Source: CAZKUN01 sp964555935 (lineage in GTDB: Bacteria; Armatimonadota; Zipacnadia; Zipacnadales; VGFC01). From it: a stretch of DNA of 64,000 nt. The notes beneath the pieces were generated by a model that was given only the letters and a program-made list of their open reading frames with translations, was not told the origin of the DNA and did not search any database. This document shows, in pieces, positions 16,786 through 25,691 of this stretch. A program made the translations under genes and the position numbers. Each line of letters begins with the position of its first letter. Positions within the stretch are counted from its first letter, which is position 1. The DNA lies in the NCBI GenBank assembly GCA_964555935.1, contig CAZKUN010000007.1, positions 23,699 to 87,698 of the forward strand. Reading direction: 5' to 3'.

Positions 16786-19700
16786 CTAGGCTTTCGCCAA
16801 CTGCACCACCATCTCCATGTCGTTGAGGGTGATCGACTCGCCCTCGGCGGCCTCGACGATATCCAGTGCCTCGGCCAACGTTTCGCCCTGGATCGTCTCG
16901 GCGTACTCGGTGCAGACGGACGTCAGCCCCTCGTCGCCGCTCACCTTCAGGTGGATGCGGTCGGTGAGGTCAAGGCCCGCATTCTTGCGCAGGACTTGGA
17001 TCCGCCGCACGATGTCACGCGCGAGACCCTCGCGGACCAGCGCCTCAGTTAGCGTGACGTTTAGCGCGATGGAGACCTGTCCCGCCTCGGCCGTCATTAT
17101 GCCTTCTCGGTCGACTGATTCGATCTCCACCATCTCCGGCGTGATCTCGGCGGTCTCGCCGCCAACGGTGATCGTGATGTTCTCGCCCGTCGCCAGCGGC
17201 TGAACCTCGTCCGCGCTGAGGTCGGCGATCACTGCCGCGGCCGCCTGTGACTTCTGTCGGAAGACAGGTCCGAGGGCGCGGTGGTTCGGGTTGGCCTTCA
17301 CGGTCTTCAGCTCGCCAAGATCATCGACCAGCTTGATGTCCTTCACGTTGACCTCGTCGACGATGTCGCCCCGGAACTTCTCGAGCCATGGGCGGCTCTC
17401 CTCGGGCATGACGACGAGCAACTCGCTTAGCGGCTGGCGCACGCGCATCTGGGCGTCGTTGCGCGCCGAGGAAGCGAGGTTGATGACCTGCTGGATGTCT
17501 TCCACCACCGCCTCGAGTTCACCGTCGATGAGATCCGGTCTCGCCACGGGGAAGGCCGTGTGGTGGACGCTCTCAGGCGCCGATTTATCCACGCCCCGCA
17601 CGAGGGTCTGGTACATCTCCTCGGCCATGAACGGCATGAACGGCGCCGCCGTGCGGATGAGCGTGCAGATGACGTGGTAGAGAGTGTTGTATGCCGCTTG
17701 CTTGTCGGGGCTATCGCCAGCCTTCCACATCCGCCGGCGGCTGCGCCGGATGTACCAGCGAGAGACGTCATCCCATAGCGCCTCGATGGCGTCCGCGGCG
17801 CGACGCACCTCGAAGGTCTCGAGCCCCTTGCGGACGTCCTCGACGGTCCTGTACGTGCGCGAGAGGATCCACTTGTCCGGCAGCGTCAGCGCCTCGGTCG
17901 GCGGCTCGTCGTACTTGCCGAGAGTCGGCTCGTCGACGTTGGCGTACATGATGAGGAACCGGTAGGAGTTCCAGAGCAGCGTGAGACGCCTCACGATATC
18001 GCGCCCGATGCCGAAGCCAAATCGCTGCGGTTGGTCGGTGGACTGGGTCAGGTACGACCAGCGCATGACGTCGCCGCCCATCTTGTCCTGCGCGTCGTCG
18101 AGCCAGATCGCGTTGCCCCAACTCTTGTGCATCTCCCGGCCGTCCTCGGCCAGCACTTTCTCGTATGTCAGGCACTGCTTGTAGGGCGCGCGGCCGTCGA
18201 TGGCGACGCCCATGATTAGCAGCGCGTAGAACCAAAGCCGGATCTGCTCCTGCATCTCGACCACGAGATCCGCTGGGTACCACGTATCAAAGAGGTCCCT
18301 CGTCGTCAGGTACCCCAGGGTCGAGAACGGCACGATCCCCGCGTCGAGCCAGCAGTCGCCGACCTCCACCACGCGGGTGACCTCGGCGCCGCACTTCGGG
18401 CAGGCGATCTTCACGTCGTCGATCCACGGGCGGTGCAGTTCGGGCAGATCATCAACCGGCGCGGTCGCGAGTTCCTTCAGCTCATCGAGGCTGCCGATGA
18501 CGGTGATCTCACCGCACTCGCACGCGTAAAACGGCAGCGGCAAGCCCCAAAAGCGCTTGCGGGAGATGCACCAGTCGCCCATGCCCTCCAGCCAGTTCGC
18601 CATCCGCGCCTGAGCGTAGTCGGGTTGCCATGCAACCGTCGCGTTGGCGTCGAGAAGCTGCTGGCGGATCTCATCCACGCCGATGAACCACTCGTCGACG
18701 AGCCGGAAGATGAGTTCCTCGCTGCAGCGCCAGCAGTGCGGATAGCGGTGCTCGTACTGCTCGGTCTTGTAGAGGTAGCCCTTGGCTTCCAGGCTCTCGA
18801 AGACCGTCTCCGCGACCTCGCTGACGTACGCTCCGGACATGTCGCCGAAGGTGTCGAGGTACAGTCCCGCCTCGTCCGTCGCACCGATGACGGGGAGGTC
18901 GATCTCTTTCGACAGTTCGTAGTCCTCGAGCCCGCATCCGGGCGCGACATGCACGACGCCGGTTCCTTCAGTGGCCTCGACTTGATCCCAGACGACGACC
19001 TTGTGTTCGATGCCGTCCTGCGCCGCGATCTCGTCGAACGGGCCGCTGTAGGATCTGCCCGCAAGCTCGCCACCCTTAACGACTTCGACGACCTCGTGCT
19101 CGCCCTTGAGTATGTCGAGGCGTTCGGTGGCAACCCATAACAGCTCGTCGCCCTGCCTGACTTTGGAATACTCGAGGTCCTCGCCGACCGCCAGCGCTAC
19201 GTTCGCCGCGAGGGTCCAGGGCGTCGTTGTCCAAACCAGGATCTTCTCTTCGCCGCCATCCAGCGGCAGCTTGATGAAGACGGCGGTATGCGTGGTGTCC
19301 TTGTACGAATCGAGCATCTCGTGCTGGCTGAGGCTTGTCCCGCAGCGCGCGCACCAGGGCATCGGGCGATAGGCGCGATGCAGCCAGCCCTTCTCAAAGC
19401 AGCCCTTCAGGAAGTGCCAGATGTACTCGATGTTCGTGTCGGAGAGCGTGTAGTAATCCTCGCCCCAGCTCATCCATTGGCCGAGTTCGATGGATTGCTC
19501 GAGCTGCAGCTTCGAGAACTTCTCCACCCGGGCACGACAGGCGCGGGAGAACTTGTCGAGGCCATACTCCTCGATGTCTCGCTTCGTCTTTAGGCCGAGT
19601 TCCTTCTCGACCTCGACTTCGACCCACAGACCGTGGCAGTCGAATCCGTTCTGATAGCGCTGCTGGAAGCCTTGCATGGCCTTGTAGCGCAGGTAGACGT

Positions 19701-19899
19701 CCTTGTAGGTCCGGCCGCGCGCGTGATGCACGCCCATCGGATTGTTGGCGGTGATGGGACCGTCAATGAACGAGTGGATAGGCCCTTCCGCGTTCTTCTC
19801 AAGCAGCTTCTCGAACGCGTTGGTCTCCTCCCAGAACTTGAGCGTGTCAAGCTGGGTCTGCCTGAAATCGGGCTCATCCCTGACGGGGTTGAACAGCAT
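16786..19899 (-). CDS. ileS: Isoleucyl-tRNA synthetase
   Basis: The 1037-residue length fits class I IleRS, which charges tRNA-Ile and edits Val. The catalytic core start reads NNPMGVHHARGRT (about 52-64), where HHAR stands in the HIGH position. The KMSKS position reads EDGREMHKSWGNA (about 588). The GFDCHGLWVEVEVEKELG and WISW-type motifs, the CP1 editing domain (LVWTTTPWTLAANVALAVG) and a C-terminal anticodon/zinc region follow the family plan. The sequence looks like the type of bacterial IleRS found in Chloroflexota and relatives rather than the E. coli type, which may matter for mupirocin sensitivity. No T-box is seen in the 240 bases before it. Confidence 0.95.
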   Translation of the reverse strand: MLFNPVRDEPDFRQTQLDTLKFWEETNAFEKLLEKNAEGPIHSFIDGPITANNPMGVHHARGRTYKDVYLRYKAMQGFQQRYQNGFDCHGLWVEVEVEKELGLKTKRDIEEYGLDKFSRACRARVEKFSKLQLEQSIELGQWMSWGEDYYTLSDTNIEYIWHFLKGCFEKGWLHRAYRPMPWCARCGTSLSQHEMLDSYKDTTHTAVFIKLPLDGGEEKILVWTTTPWTLAANVALAVGEDLEYSKVRQGDELLWVATERLDILKGEHEVVEVVKGGELAGRSYSGPFDEIAAQDGIEHKVVVWDQVEATEGTGVVHVAPGCGLEDYELSKEIDLPVIGATDEAGLYLDTFGDMSGAYVSEVAETVFESLEAKGYLYKTEQYEHRYPHCWRCSEELIFRLVDEWFIGVDEIRQQLLDANATVAWQPDYAQARMANWLEGMGDWCISRKRFWGLPLPFYACECGEITVIGSLDELKELATAPVDDLPELHRPWIDDVKIACPKCGAEVTRVVEVGDCWLDAGIVPFSTLGYLTTRDLFDTWYPADLVVEMQEQIRLWFYALLIMGVAIDGRAPYKQCLTYEKVLAEDGREMHKSWGNAIWLDDAQDKMGGDVMRWSYLTQSTDQPQRFGFGIGRDIVRRLTLLWNSYRFLIMYANVDEPTLGKYDEPPTEALTLPDKWILSRTYRTVEDVRKGLETFEVRRAADAIEALWDDVSRWYIRRSRRRMWKAGDSPDKQAAYNTLYHVICTLIRTAAPFMPFMAEEMYQTLVRGVDKSAPESVHHTAFPVARPDLIDGELEAVVEDIQQVINLASSARNDAQMRVRQPLSELLVVMPEESRPWLEKFRGDIVDEVNVKDIKLVDDLGELKTVKANPNHRALGPVFRQKSQAAAAVIADLSADEVQPLATGENITITVGGETAEITPEMVEIESVDREGIMTAEAGQVSIALNVTLTEALVREGLARDIVRRIQVLRKNAGLDLTDRIHLKVSGDEGLTSVCTEYAETIQGETLAEALDIVEAAEGESITLNDMEMVVQLAKA

Positions 19900-19950
19900 G
19901 GTCTCTCACCGATCCTGCTCAGAAGTGTGTTGGCGCGTCGAGCCGCGTAG

Positions 19951-19971
19951 CGACGGGCTTCCAGCCCGTCG
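19951..19971. repeat. Short perfect hairpin (REP-like) in the ileS/DJ-1 intergenic gap
   Basis: Arms CGACGGGCT and AGCCCGTCG pair perfectly around TCC. The hairpin lies in a 250-base divergent gap (19900-20149) that otherwise shows no gene and no convincing promoter. Similar short GGGCTT/AAGCCC palindromes are common dispersed elements in related genomes. Confidence 0.4.
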
Positions 19972-20149
19972 GCCGTGCGGTATCGCCTCGCATTGCCAAG
20001 TATACGTTGGGAAGCGCCTCAGGGGCACAGTATATTTCCGCGCCGATTACGAGTCAACCGGGGTCCGCCGCCCCACGCGGAAGGTCCATACCCCCATTCA
20101 CCCGAACCTCCCGCCGCTGTCGAATGCCCTTCTGTTGAGGTCAATGACC

Positions 20150-20713
20150 ATGCGCAAGGTACTGCTTGTGATCGGCGACGCCGCGGAGGTCACCGATACG
20201 TTGTACCCCTACTTCCGCGTCCAGGAAGACGGCTACGAGTGCGTCGTCGCTGCGCCGGAGAAGCGCGTCTATCATCTCGTCCAGCACGACCTGCACCCGG
20301 ACTGGGACATTACGATCGAATCGAAGGGCTACAACTTCCCTAGCGACATCGCGTTCCGCGACATCGACTGCGACGAATATACCGGCCTGATCATCTCGGG
20401 CGGGCGCGCGCCGGAGTACTTGCGCTACGACCAGGATCTCATGGCCGTCACGCGCCACTTCGCCGAGACGGGCAAGCCCATCGCCTCCGTTTGCCATGGC
20501 ATCGAGATCATCGCCGCCGCCGATATCATCAAGGGCCGGCGCGTCACGACCGTCGCCAAGTGCCAGTATGACGCTGAGTTCTCCGGCGGCATCTACGAGG
20601 ACAGCGAGGTCGTCGTCGACGGCAACCTCGTGACCGCCCGCACGTTCTGGGACAACGCGCCGTGGATGCGCGAGTTCATGAAGATCCTGAACGCCGCCCG
20701 CGACGCTTCGTAA
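20150..20713 (+). CDS. DJ-1/PfpI family protein
   Basis: About 187 residues. The protein begins MRKVLLVIGDAAEV and has the nucleophile elbow of PfpI-type proteins, IASVCHGIEI (Cys115, His116), after the conserved SGGRAPEY loop. Family members include glyoxalases, deglycases and intracellular proteases; the activity here is not fixed. ATG at 20150 is preferred because a GAGGT lies 8 bases upstream; an in-frame ATG at 20144 would be too close. It is the first gene of a nine-gene plus-strand block. Confidence 0.85.
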   Translation: MRKVLLVIGDAAEVTDTLYPYFRVQEDGYECVVAAPEKRVYHLVQHDLHPDWDITIESKGYNFPSDIAFRDIDCDEYTGLIISGGRAPEYLRYDQDLMAVTRHFAETGKPIASVCHGIEIIAAADIIKGRRVTTVAKCQYDAEFSGGIYEDSEVVVDGNLVTARTFWDNAPWMREFMKILNAARDAS

Positions 20714-20731
20714 TCACGTAGGAGTGACACC

Positions 20732-21928
20732 ATGGAACCACTGAACCTGATGCTTATCGGAGCCGGAATGATGGGCGCTCGCCACCTGCGCGGGCATGCT
20801 GAACTCGAGCGGACGAAGCCGGGCAGCCTGAAGCTCCGCGCGATCTGCGAGCCGCAGGAAGACGTCGCCGCCTCCGTCGCCGCCGAGGCCCAGGAACTCT
20901 TCGGCTACGCGGTCCCGACCTACCCGTCGACAGATGACGCACTCGCCGCCGAAGACGGCATCGAGGCGGCGGATGTCGTGACCGGCAACCGCTCGCACGA
21001 CCCGATTGCCGTGCCACTGCTCGAATCGGGCATCCATGTCATGATCGAGAAGCCGCTCGGGCTCACCATCGAGCGCGCTCAGCGCATCATCAACGCCGCT
21101 CGCGAGTCTGATCGCGTGCTGGCCGTCGCCGAGAACAACCGGCGCGATCCGATCAACCGCCTCTGCCGACACATCATCGAGAGCGGCCTGATCGGCGAGC
21201 CACAGCTCGTAATCCAGGCGCAGGTCAACGTCGGCCGCAACATCCTCGCCTCCGTCTGGCGTCACGCAACGTCAATGGGTGGGTTGGCACTCGACATCGG
21301 CATCCACCAGGGCTACATGCTGGAGATGCTCCTCGGGCCGATCGACACGATTTACGCCCAGAGCCGCCAGGTCTGGCCGACCCGTTTGGACCCCCAGAAG
21401 AACGAGATTCCCGTGGAGTCGGATGATGTCTTCACTGCCACCGTGCTCTTTGAGAGCGGCGTCCGGGGCACGTGGACGATGGACTTCGCCGGCGTCGGCA
21501 AGGGCATGTATCAGCGCGACGTCTTCGGCACGCTGGGAACGCTTGAGACCACCTCCGGACGCTCGGGCAATCCGCCGAAGGTGAAGCTCGAGGGCGAGGA
21601 GTTGCAGGGCGATGCGCTGCTCGAGCGCGTGCCTGAGTTTGAGCTGAACGAGATCGACACGGCGCTCTGGGGCGGCAAGCTCGCGAGCTACTCCCAGGAG
21701 GGTCCGATCACCGACCGCAAGCTGATCGCCGCGGAGCTTGATGACTTCATCACCTCGGTCCGCACGGGCTGCGAGCCCGAGGTGCCGGGCGAATTGGGAA
21801 TCCGGGGTGTCGCCATCATCTATTCCCTGCTCGAATCATGCGCCAGTGGCTGCCCCGTGAGAGTGGATGACGTGCTCTCGGGCGAGGTCCGTTGCGTGCA
21901 GGATACCGTCGAAGCCGCCGGAGGCTAG
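20732..21928 (+). CDS. Gfo/Idh/MocA family oxidoreductase
   Basis: A 398-residue NAD(P)-dependent sugar dehydrogenase-like protein. The Rossmann motif is MLIGAGMMGARHLRGH (about 7-22), the catalytic-lysine motif is EKPLGLT (about 108), and the family His motif is DIGIHQGYM. The TAGGAG at 20719-20724 lies 7 bases before the ATG. It begins 18 bases after the DJ-1 gene, consistent with co-transcription. Substrate is unknown; the family oxidises inositols, sugars and sugar acids. Confidence 0.88.
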   Translation: MEPLNLMLIGAGMMGARHLRGHAELERTKPGSLKLRAICEPQEDVAASVAAEAQELFGYAVPTYPSTDDALAAEDGIEAADVVTGNRSHDPIAVPLLESGIHVMIEKPLGLTIERAQRIINAARESDRVLAVAENNRRDPINRLCRHIIESGLIGEPQLVIQAQVNVGRNILASVWRHATSMGGLALDIGIHQGYMLEMLLGPIDTIYAQSRQVWPTRLDPQKNEIPVESDDVFTATVLFESGVRGTWTMDFAGVGKGMYQRDVFGTLGTLETTSGRSGNPPKVKLEGEELQGDALLERVPEFELNEIDTALWGGKLASYSQEGPITDRKLIAAELDDFITSVRTGCEPEVPGELGIRGVAIIYSLLESCASGCPVRVDDVLSGEVRCVQDTVEAAGG

Positions 21929-21942
21929 GCCGAGACCAACAG

Positions 21943-22746
21943 ATGCTATCGCTCGTCGTCACCACATCCCGGGCGGAGAACCCGCAACTGCATCCCATCT
22001 GTCAGATGTGGGCTGAGCGGTTGCGCGTCCCCTTTGTCATCCGGCGGGATCGCTCCGTCGCCGCGATCTGTCGCGATGAGGGCGTCGACGGTACGCTGGT
22101 GATCTCGGTCGACCGGCCGCCCACGTTCCTCTCAGCCGACCAAAGCATCCGGTACTACTACCACCCGGGCATGGCGCTGACGCGCATCCGCAACATCGTC
22201 CGCGGCATGGGCGATCCGATGGTTCGCGCGATGAAACTCGGTGAGGGAGACAGCGTCCTCGACTGCACGCTCGGCCGGGCATCGGACGCGCTCGTCGCGG
22301 CGCACGTGGTGGGCGAGACCGGGCGCGTGGTCGGGTTCGAGGCCTCGCCGGTGCTTGCTGAGCTGACCATTGACGGGCTGAAAGTCTACGAGCCCACCAA
22401 GGCAGCGCTCGCGCCCGTTTTCCGCGCCATCGACGCGCGCTCGGGCGATGCTCGCGAGTTCCTCCGCGAGTCCGATGACGGGAGCTTCGATGTTGTCTAC
22501 TTCGACCCCATCTTCGGTGATCCGGTAGACGCCTCGTCGCAGATGCAACCGCTGAGACCGCTGGCGGACCCGCAGCCGCTGGCGCCCGAGACGGTCGTCG
22601 ATGCCCGCCGCGTGGCGCGGCGCTCCGTGGTCATTAAAGAGCGCGTCGAGGCCTCGCTGTGGGCGGAGCTGGGCATCGTTGACATCTTCCGCGGCAACAA
22701 GAGCACCATTGCCTACGGCGCGCTTCCGGCCGTGGGCGCAGACTGA
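21943..22746 (+). CDS. Class I SAM-dependent methyltransferase, YpiP/RsmJ-like
   Basis: A 267-residue protein with an unusual N-terminal part (LVVTTSRAENPQLHPICQMW) and a class I fold: SAM motif SVLDCTLGRASDALVAAHVV (about 106-125), acidic GFEAS, and motif IV VVYFDPIFGDP. The whole pattern, including the HPGMALTRIRNIVRG region before the SAM site, matches the YpiP-type family (Pfam SAM_MT_RsmJ). RsmJ itself methylates G1516 of 16S rRNA; YpiP has no assigned substrate as far as I know. It starts 14 bases after the dehydrogenase gene and precedes the SAF-domain gene by 9. Confidence 0.78.
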   Translation: MLSLVVTTSRAENPQLHPICQMWAERLRVPFVIRRDRSVAAICRDEGVDGTLVISVDRPPTFLSADQSIRYYYHPGMALTRIRNIVRGMGDPMVRAMKLGEGDSVLDCTLGRASDALVAAHVVGETGRVVGFEASPVLAELTIDGLKVYEPTKAALAPVFRAIDARSGDAREFLRESDDGSFDVVYFDPIFGDPVDASSQMQPLRPLADPQPLAPETVVDARRVARRSVVIKERVEASLWAELGIVDIFRGNKSTIAYGALPAVGAD

Positions 22747-22755
22747 GAGGCAGAA

Positions 22756-23040
22756 ATGGCTATTCGCGCGCTTCTGATTCATCCTGATGATCACGTTGCG
22801 GTTGTCACTGAAGACGTCGCTGTTGGCGACGCGGTGCTCGCCGAATCGTCCTCGGGATCCATCGAGATCACCGCTACGATGGAGATCCTCGCCGGCCACA
22901 AGATCGCGGCGCGCGCCGTCGCGACGGGCGAGCCCGTTCTGAAATACAGTGAGAAGATCGGCCTCGCGATCCAGGACATCGCCGTCGGCGACCATGTCCA
23001 CATGCACAACCTCGCTAGCGACCGGGTGAAGGTGGACTGA
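22756..23040 (+). CDS. SAF-domain protein (UxaA-type dehydratase small subunit)
   Basis: A 94-residue protein comprising just one SAF domain (MAIRALLIHPDDHVAVVTED ... GDHVHMHNL). This is the N-terminal subunit of altronate/sulfolactate-type dehydratases (UxaA family). The partner large subunit is not in this window, so it may act with a subunit encoded elsewhere or have another role. It is tightly packed between the methyltransferase and zinc-ribbon genes. Confidence 0.8.
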   Translation: MAIRALLIHPDDHVAVVTEDVAVGDAVLAESSSGSIEITATMEILAGHKIAARAVATGEPVLKYSEKIGLAIQDIAVGDHVHMHNLASDRVKVD

Positions 23041-23079
23041 GCGCCGCAGCGAAGGGCCGACGCCACAGGAGTTCGATCC

Positions 23080-23319
23080 GTGCAAGATGAGTTGCCGTTT
23101 GACATCCCAGAGCCTCAGAAGCGCAAGCGCCGCCCGCGCCGGAAGCGCCGGGTCGTCTCGCCCAAGCGCGTGCCGGTGCAGCTCGCCATGTTCCGGGTGC
23201 CCGATCTCACGAAGTGCGGCTTCTGCGGCGTCGCCGTCACGGTGCTCGAGGAGATGGCCGCTTGCCAGGAATGTGGGGGGATAATTACGCGCCCCGAGCC
23301 TGATGACTTCGACGACTGA
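23080..23319 (+). CDS. Small zinc-ribbon protein
   Basis: A 79-residue protein from GTG at 23080; AGGAG at 23067-23071 is 8 bases upstream. It has a basic stretch (QKRKRRPRRKRR, about 13-24) that could contact nucleic acid, then two CxxC pairs (Cys46/49 and Cys62/65) that would bind one zinc. I do not recognise a named family. It lies 12 bases before the radical SAM gene and is probably co-expressed with it. Confidence 0.6.
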   Translation: MQDELPFDIPEPQKRKRRPRRKRRVVSPKRVPVQLAMFRVPDLTKCGFCGVAVTVLEEMAACQECGGIITRPEPDDFDD

Positions 23320-23331
23320 CGGAGGCCCCCA

Positions 23332-24375
23332 ATGCCCAACCCCGAGCCCGATCGAAGCGTCCCCATCGCGGAAGTCATCGAGCAAGTCGGCGTCGCCCGC
23401 GCCATCCAGATCAAACATGTCGCCAGTGTCCTCTACACCTATCGCTGCACCCTCCGCTGCCGCCACTGCCTCTTCAACTGCGCGCCTGATCGGCCTAACG
23501 TCCACGTCAGCCTGGAGGACGGGCTTGACTTCCTCCGCCAACTCCACGCGACAGGCCGCTGCATACACATCGCCGGCGGCGAGGCGTTGATGTACTACCA
23601 CGAAGTGCTGGAGTTGTGCCGCGAGGCCGACAGGGAAGGCATCGCGCCGCACTTCATCGAGACGAACGCCACCTGGTGTGTCAACGGGGACGTCGCCCGC
23701 AAGCGCCTGCTTGAACTGCAGGACGCCGGCGTGCAAGGACTGCTTATCAGCGCCTGCCCGCACCATCAGCACGAGTGCCCGCCGGAGCGTTTCCGCACGT
23801 GTTACGAGACGGCCGTTGAGGTCTTCGGTGACCGCAATGTTGCGTCGTCTGACGTGCCGATGGAGACGCTGCGCAATTACCACGAGATAGCCATGGACGA
23901 CGAGAAGCTAGGCGAGTATGTCCGGCTCAACAACCCCTGCCTGGTCGGCCGCGCGGGGGAGCGCCTCGCGCGGTACCTGCCGGAGCGGCCCATCGACGAC
24001 CTCGCGCATGACAGCATGTGGAAGGGCGCCAGCGAGGATGCATCGTGTCGCAAGGAGTTCGACGGGCACGACATGTGGGAGATCCACATCGACCCGTACG
24101 GCAACTACCAGACTTGCTGCGGGATCATCTTCGGGAACACCAAGAACGAATCCCTCGCCGAGGTCCTCGAGCGTGGCGTCCATACCGCGAATCCTCTGAC
24201 GGCCGCCGTCCACGCGAAGGGGCCGATGGGTCTGCTTGAGATAGCCGTCGAGAAGGGCTACCAGCCCCGCGAGGGCTACCAGCAGAAGTGCGGCATGTGC
24301 TGGGAGATCCGCAAGTTCCTCCGGCCCTTCTATCCAGACATCCTTGGCCCTGCTGAGATCTACCAGGGCGACTAG
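23332..24375 (+). CDS. Radical SAM protein with C-terminal cysteine cluster
   Basis: A 347-residue radical SAM enzyme. The CxxxCxxC cluster ligands are Cys39, Cys43 and Cys46 in YRCTLRCRHCLF. The GGE-type SAM contact is AGGEALM. The second half has several more cysteines (NNPCLVGR, DASCRKEF, YQTCCGIIF, KCGMCWEI), like a SPASM-type auxiliary cluster region, which often points to peptide or small-molecule maturases. GGAGG at 23321-23325 is 6 bases before the ATG. No substrate peptide is evident in the window. Confidence 0.88.
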   Translation: MPNPEPDRSVPIAEVIEQVGVARAIQIKHVASVLYTYRCTLRCRHCLFNCAPDRPNVHVSLEDGLDFLRQLHATGRCIHIAGGEALMYYHEVLELCREADREGIAPHFIETNATWCVNGDVARKRLLELQDAGVQGLLISACPHHQHECPPERFRTCYETAVEVFGDRNVASSDVPMETLRNYHEIAMDDEKLGEYVRLNNPCLVGRAGERLARYLPERPIDDLAHDSMWKGASEDASCRKEFDGHDMWEIHIDPYGNYQTCCGIIFGNTKNESLAEVLERGVHTANPLTAAVHAKGPMGLLEIAVEKGYQPREGYQQKCGMCWEIRKFLRPFYPDILGPAEIYQGD

Positions 24376-24447
24376 CGCCCTCCCTTTCGCTCCCCAGATG
24401 GCACTGCTGCCGCTCCCAGGCGTTGAAGGTTCTGTGGAGGCGTTACC

Positions 24448-25680
24448 ATGAAACACCTGCGGCGCGCGTTCCTCGTGGCGGCGGCGATCTTTGCGGGCAC
24501 GATGCTCGCGGCCGACCCGATCGAGATGGCTGGCGGCCGACGCCAGCGCATGAATGGCTATGTCGTTCTTCACCTCGAAGGCACCCCAGAGCAGATGGGC
24601 CGACAGCACGGCCTCTTGATGAAGTCCGAGGTCCAGCGGATGATTCGCGACCTGCTGCTAAAGGGCGAGTGCGATACCGAGGCCGAGCATCGCCGGCTAG
24701 TCAAGGGCGCGATGGTGATGGAGAAGTACCTCGGCCGCGAGTACCGTCAGGAGTTGCGGGCGCTGGCCGACGCGGCCGACGTCGAGTACGAGGACCTCGT
24801 TCTCGCTCAGCTCTTCGGCGACGTTCAACGCGCGAGCAAGAAGAGCTACTCCACGTCCTCCTCCAGCGACGATGACTTCAGCGGCAGCGACCCCTGGCAG
24901 TGCACGTCCTACGCCGTCTTTGGGCCCGCCACAGCGACCGGCGAGTGCATCGTCGGTCGCAATATGGATTTCTGGGACCAGGGAGTCAGCGAGTGGGGCG
25001 CCGTGCTCATCCACTTCAAGCCTGACAATGGTATCCCGTTCGTCACCACCTCGTGGGCCGGCATCGTCAACGGCTGGACCGCGATGAACTTGGAGGGAGT
25101 CGTCAGCGCGAACAACAGCTCCTTCGACGGCAAGTCTGACTCCCTCGAGGGCATCAGCACCTGCTTCATGGTCCGCAAGATTGCCCAGTTCGCCCATGAT
25201 GTCGAGGAGGGCGTGCAGATCATCAAAGACACCCCTCGCTCCTGCGGGACGAACATCATCGTCGCCGGTGGGAATCCCGCCAACGCGGCGATCGTCGAGT
25301 TCGACCACGAGGAAGTCGCCGTCCGCTGGGCTGAGAATGGCGCTATTTGCGCGGCCAACGATTTCGAGAAGCTATACCAACGCGAGTCGGCAACCGGCTA
25401 CACGTCGTACTACTCGCGCGCGGGTCGGCTCCGCGAACTGATCGAGGAGAACTTCGGCGAGATCACCCGTGGCGACAACTTCGCTGCCGCCGAGGGCGTG
25501 CCGCTGCGCTACATCAACCTGCACTCGGCGCTGCTGTTTCCGAAGGACCTCCGCTTCAACGTCTCGATGTCGCTCAAGCCCGCGGCCGACCATTGGTATC
25601 GGCCCTTCCGCCTCACGCCCAATGGCGTCGAGCCCGTCCCCCTCGATGAGGGATGGAGGGAGACGCTGCCGACTCCGTGA
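24448..25680 (+). CDS. Exported C45-family Ntn-hydrolase / acyltransferase-like protein
   Basis: A 410-residue protein with a signal peptide (FLVAAAIFAGTMLAA). It matches the C45 (isopenicillin N acyltransferase-like) family: a helical N-terminal part (EGTPEQMGRQHGLLMKSEV), then the autocatalytic Cys in WQCTSYAVFGPAT (Cys152), and GRNMDFWD shortly after. Cleavage before Cys152 would give the two-chain enzyme. The family hydrolyses or transfers amide-linked acyl groups. GGAGG at 24436-24440 lies 7 bases before the start. Confidence 0.8.
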   Translation: MKHLRRAFLVAAAIFAGTMLAADPIEMAGGRRQRMNGYVVLHLEGTPEQMGRQHGLLMKSEVQRMIRDLLLKGECDTEAEHRRLVKGAMVMEKYLGREYRQELRALADAADVEYEDLVLAQLFGDVQRASKKSYSTSSSSDDDFSGSDPWQCTSYAVFGPATATGECIVGRNMDFWDQGVSEWGAVLIHFKPDNGIPFVTTSWAGIVNGWTAMNLEGVVSANNSSFDGKSDSLEGISTCFMVRKIAQFAHDVEEGVQIIKDTPRSCGTNIIVAGGNPANAAIVEFDHEEVAVRWAENGAICAANDFEKLYQRESATGYTSYYSRAGRLRELIEENFGEITRGDNFAAAEGVPLRYINLHSALLFPKDLRFNVSMSLKPAADHWYRPFRLTPNGVEPVPLDEGWRETLPTP

Positions 25681-25691
25681 ATCTGGGGTCC

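Noticed and set aside
19900..20149. Possible T-box ahead of ileS
   Set aside because: No AGTGGTACCGCG-type core or terminator is present on the minus strand; only a short hairpin is seen.
22132..23883. 583-codon open frame on the minus strand
   Set aside because: It lies antisense to four well-supported genes (methyltransferase, SAF, zinc ribbon, radical SAM), has no family features, and is a usual by-product of high GC third positions.
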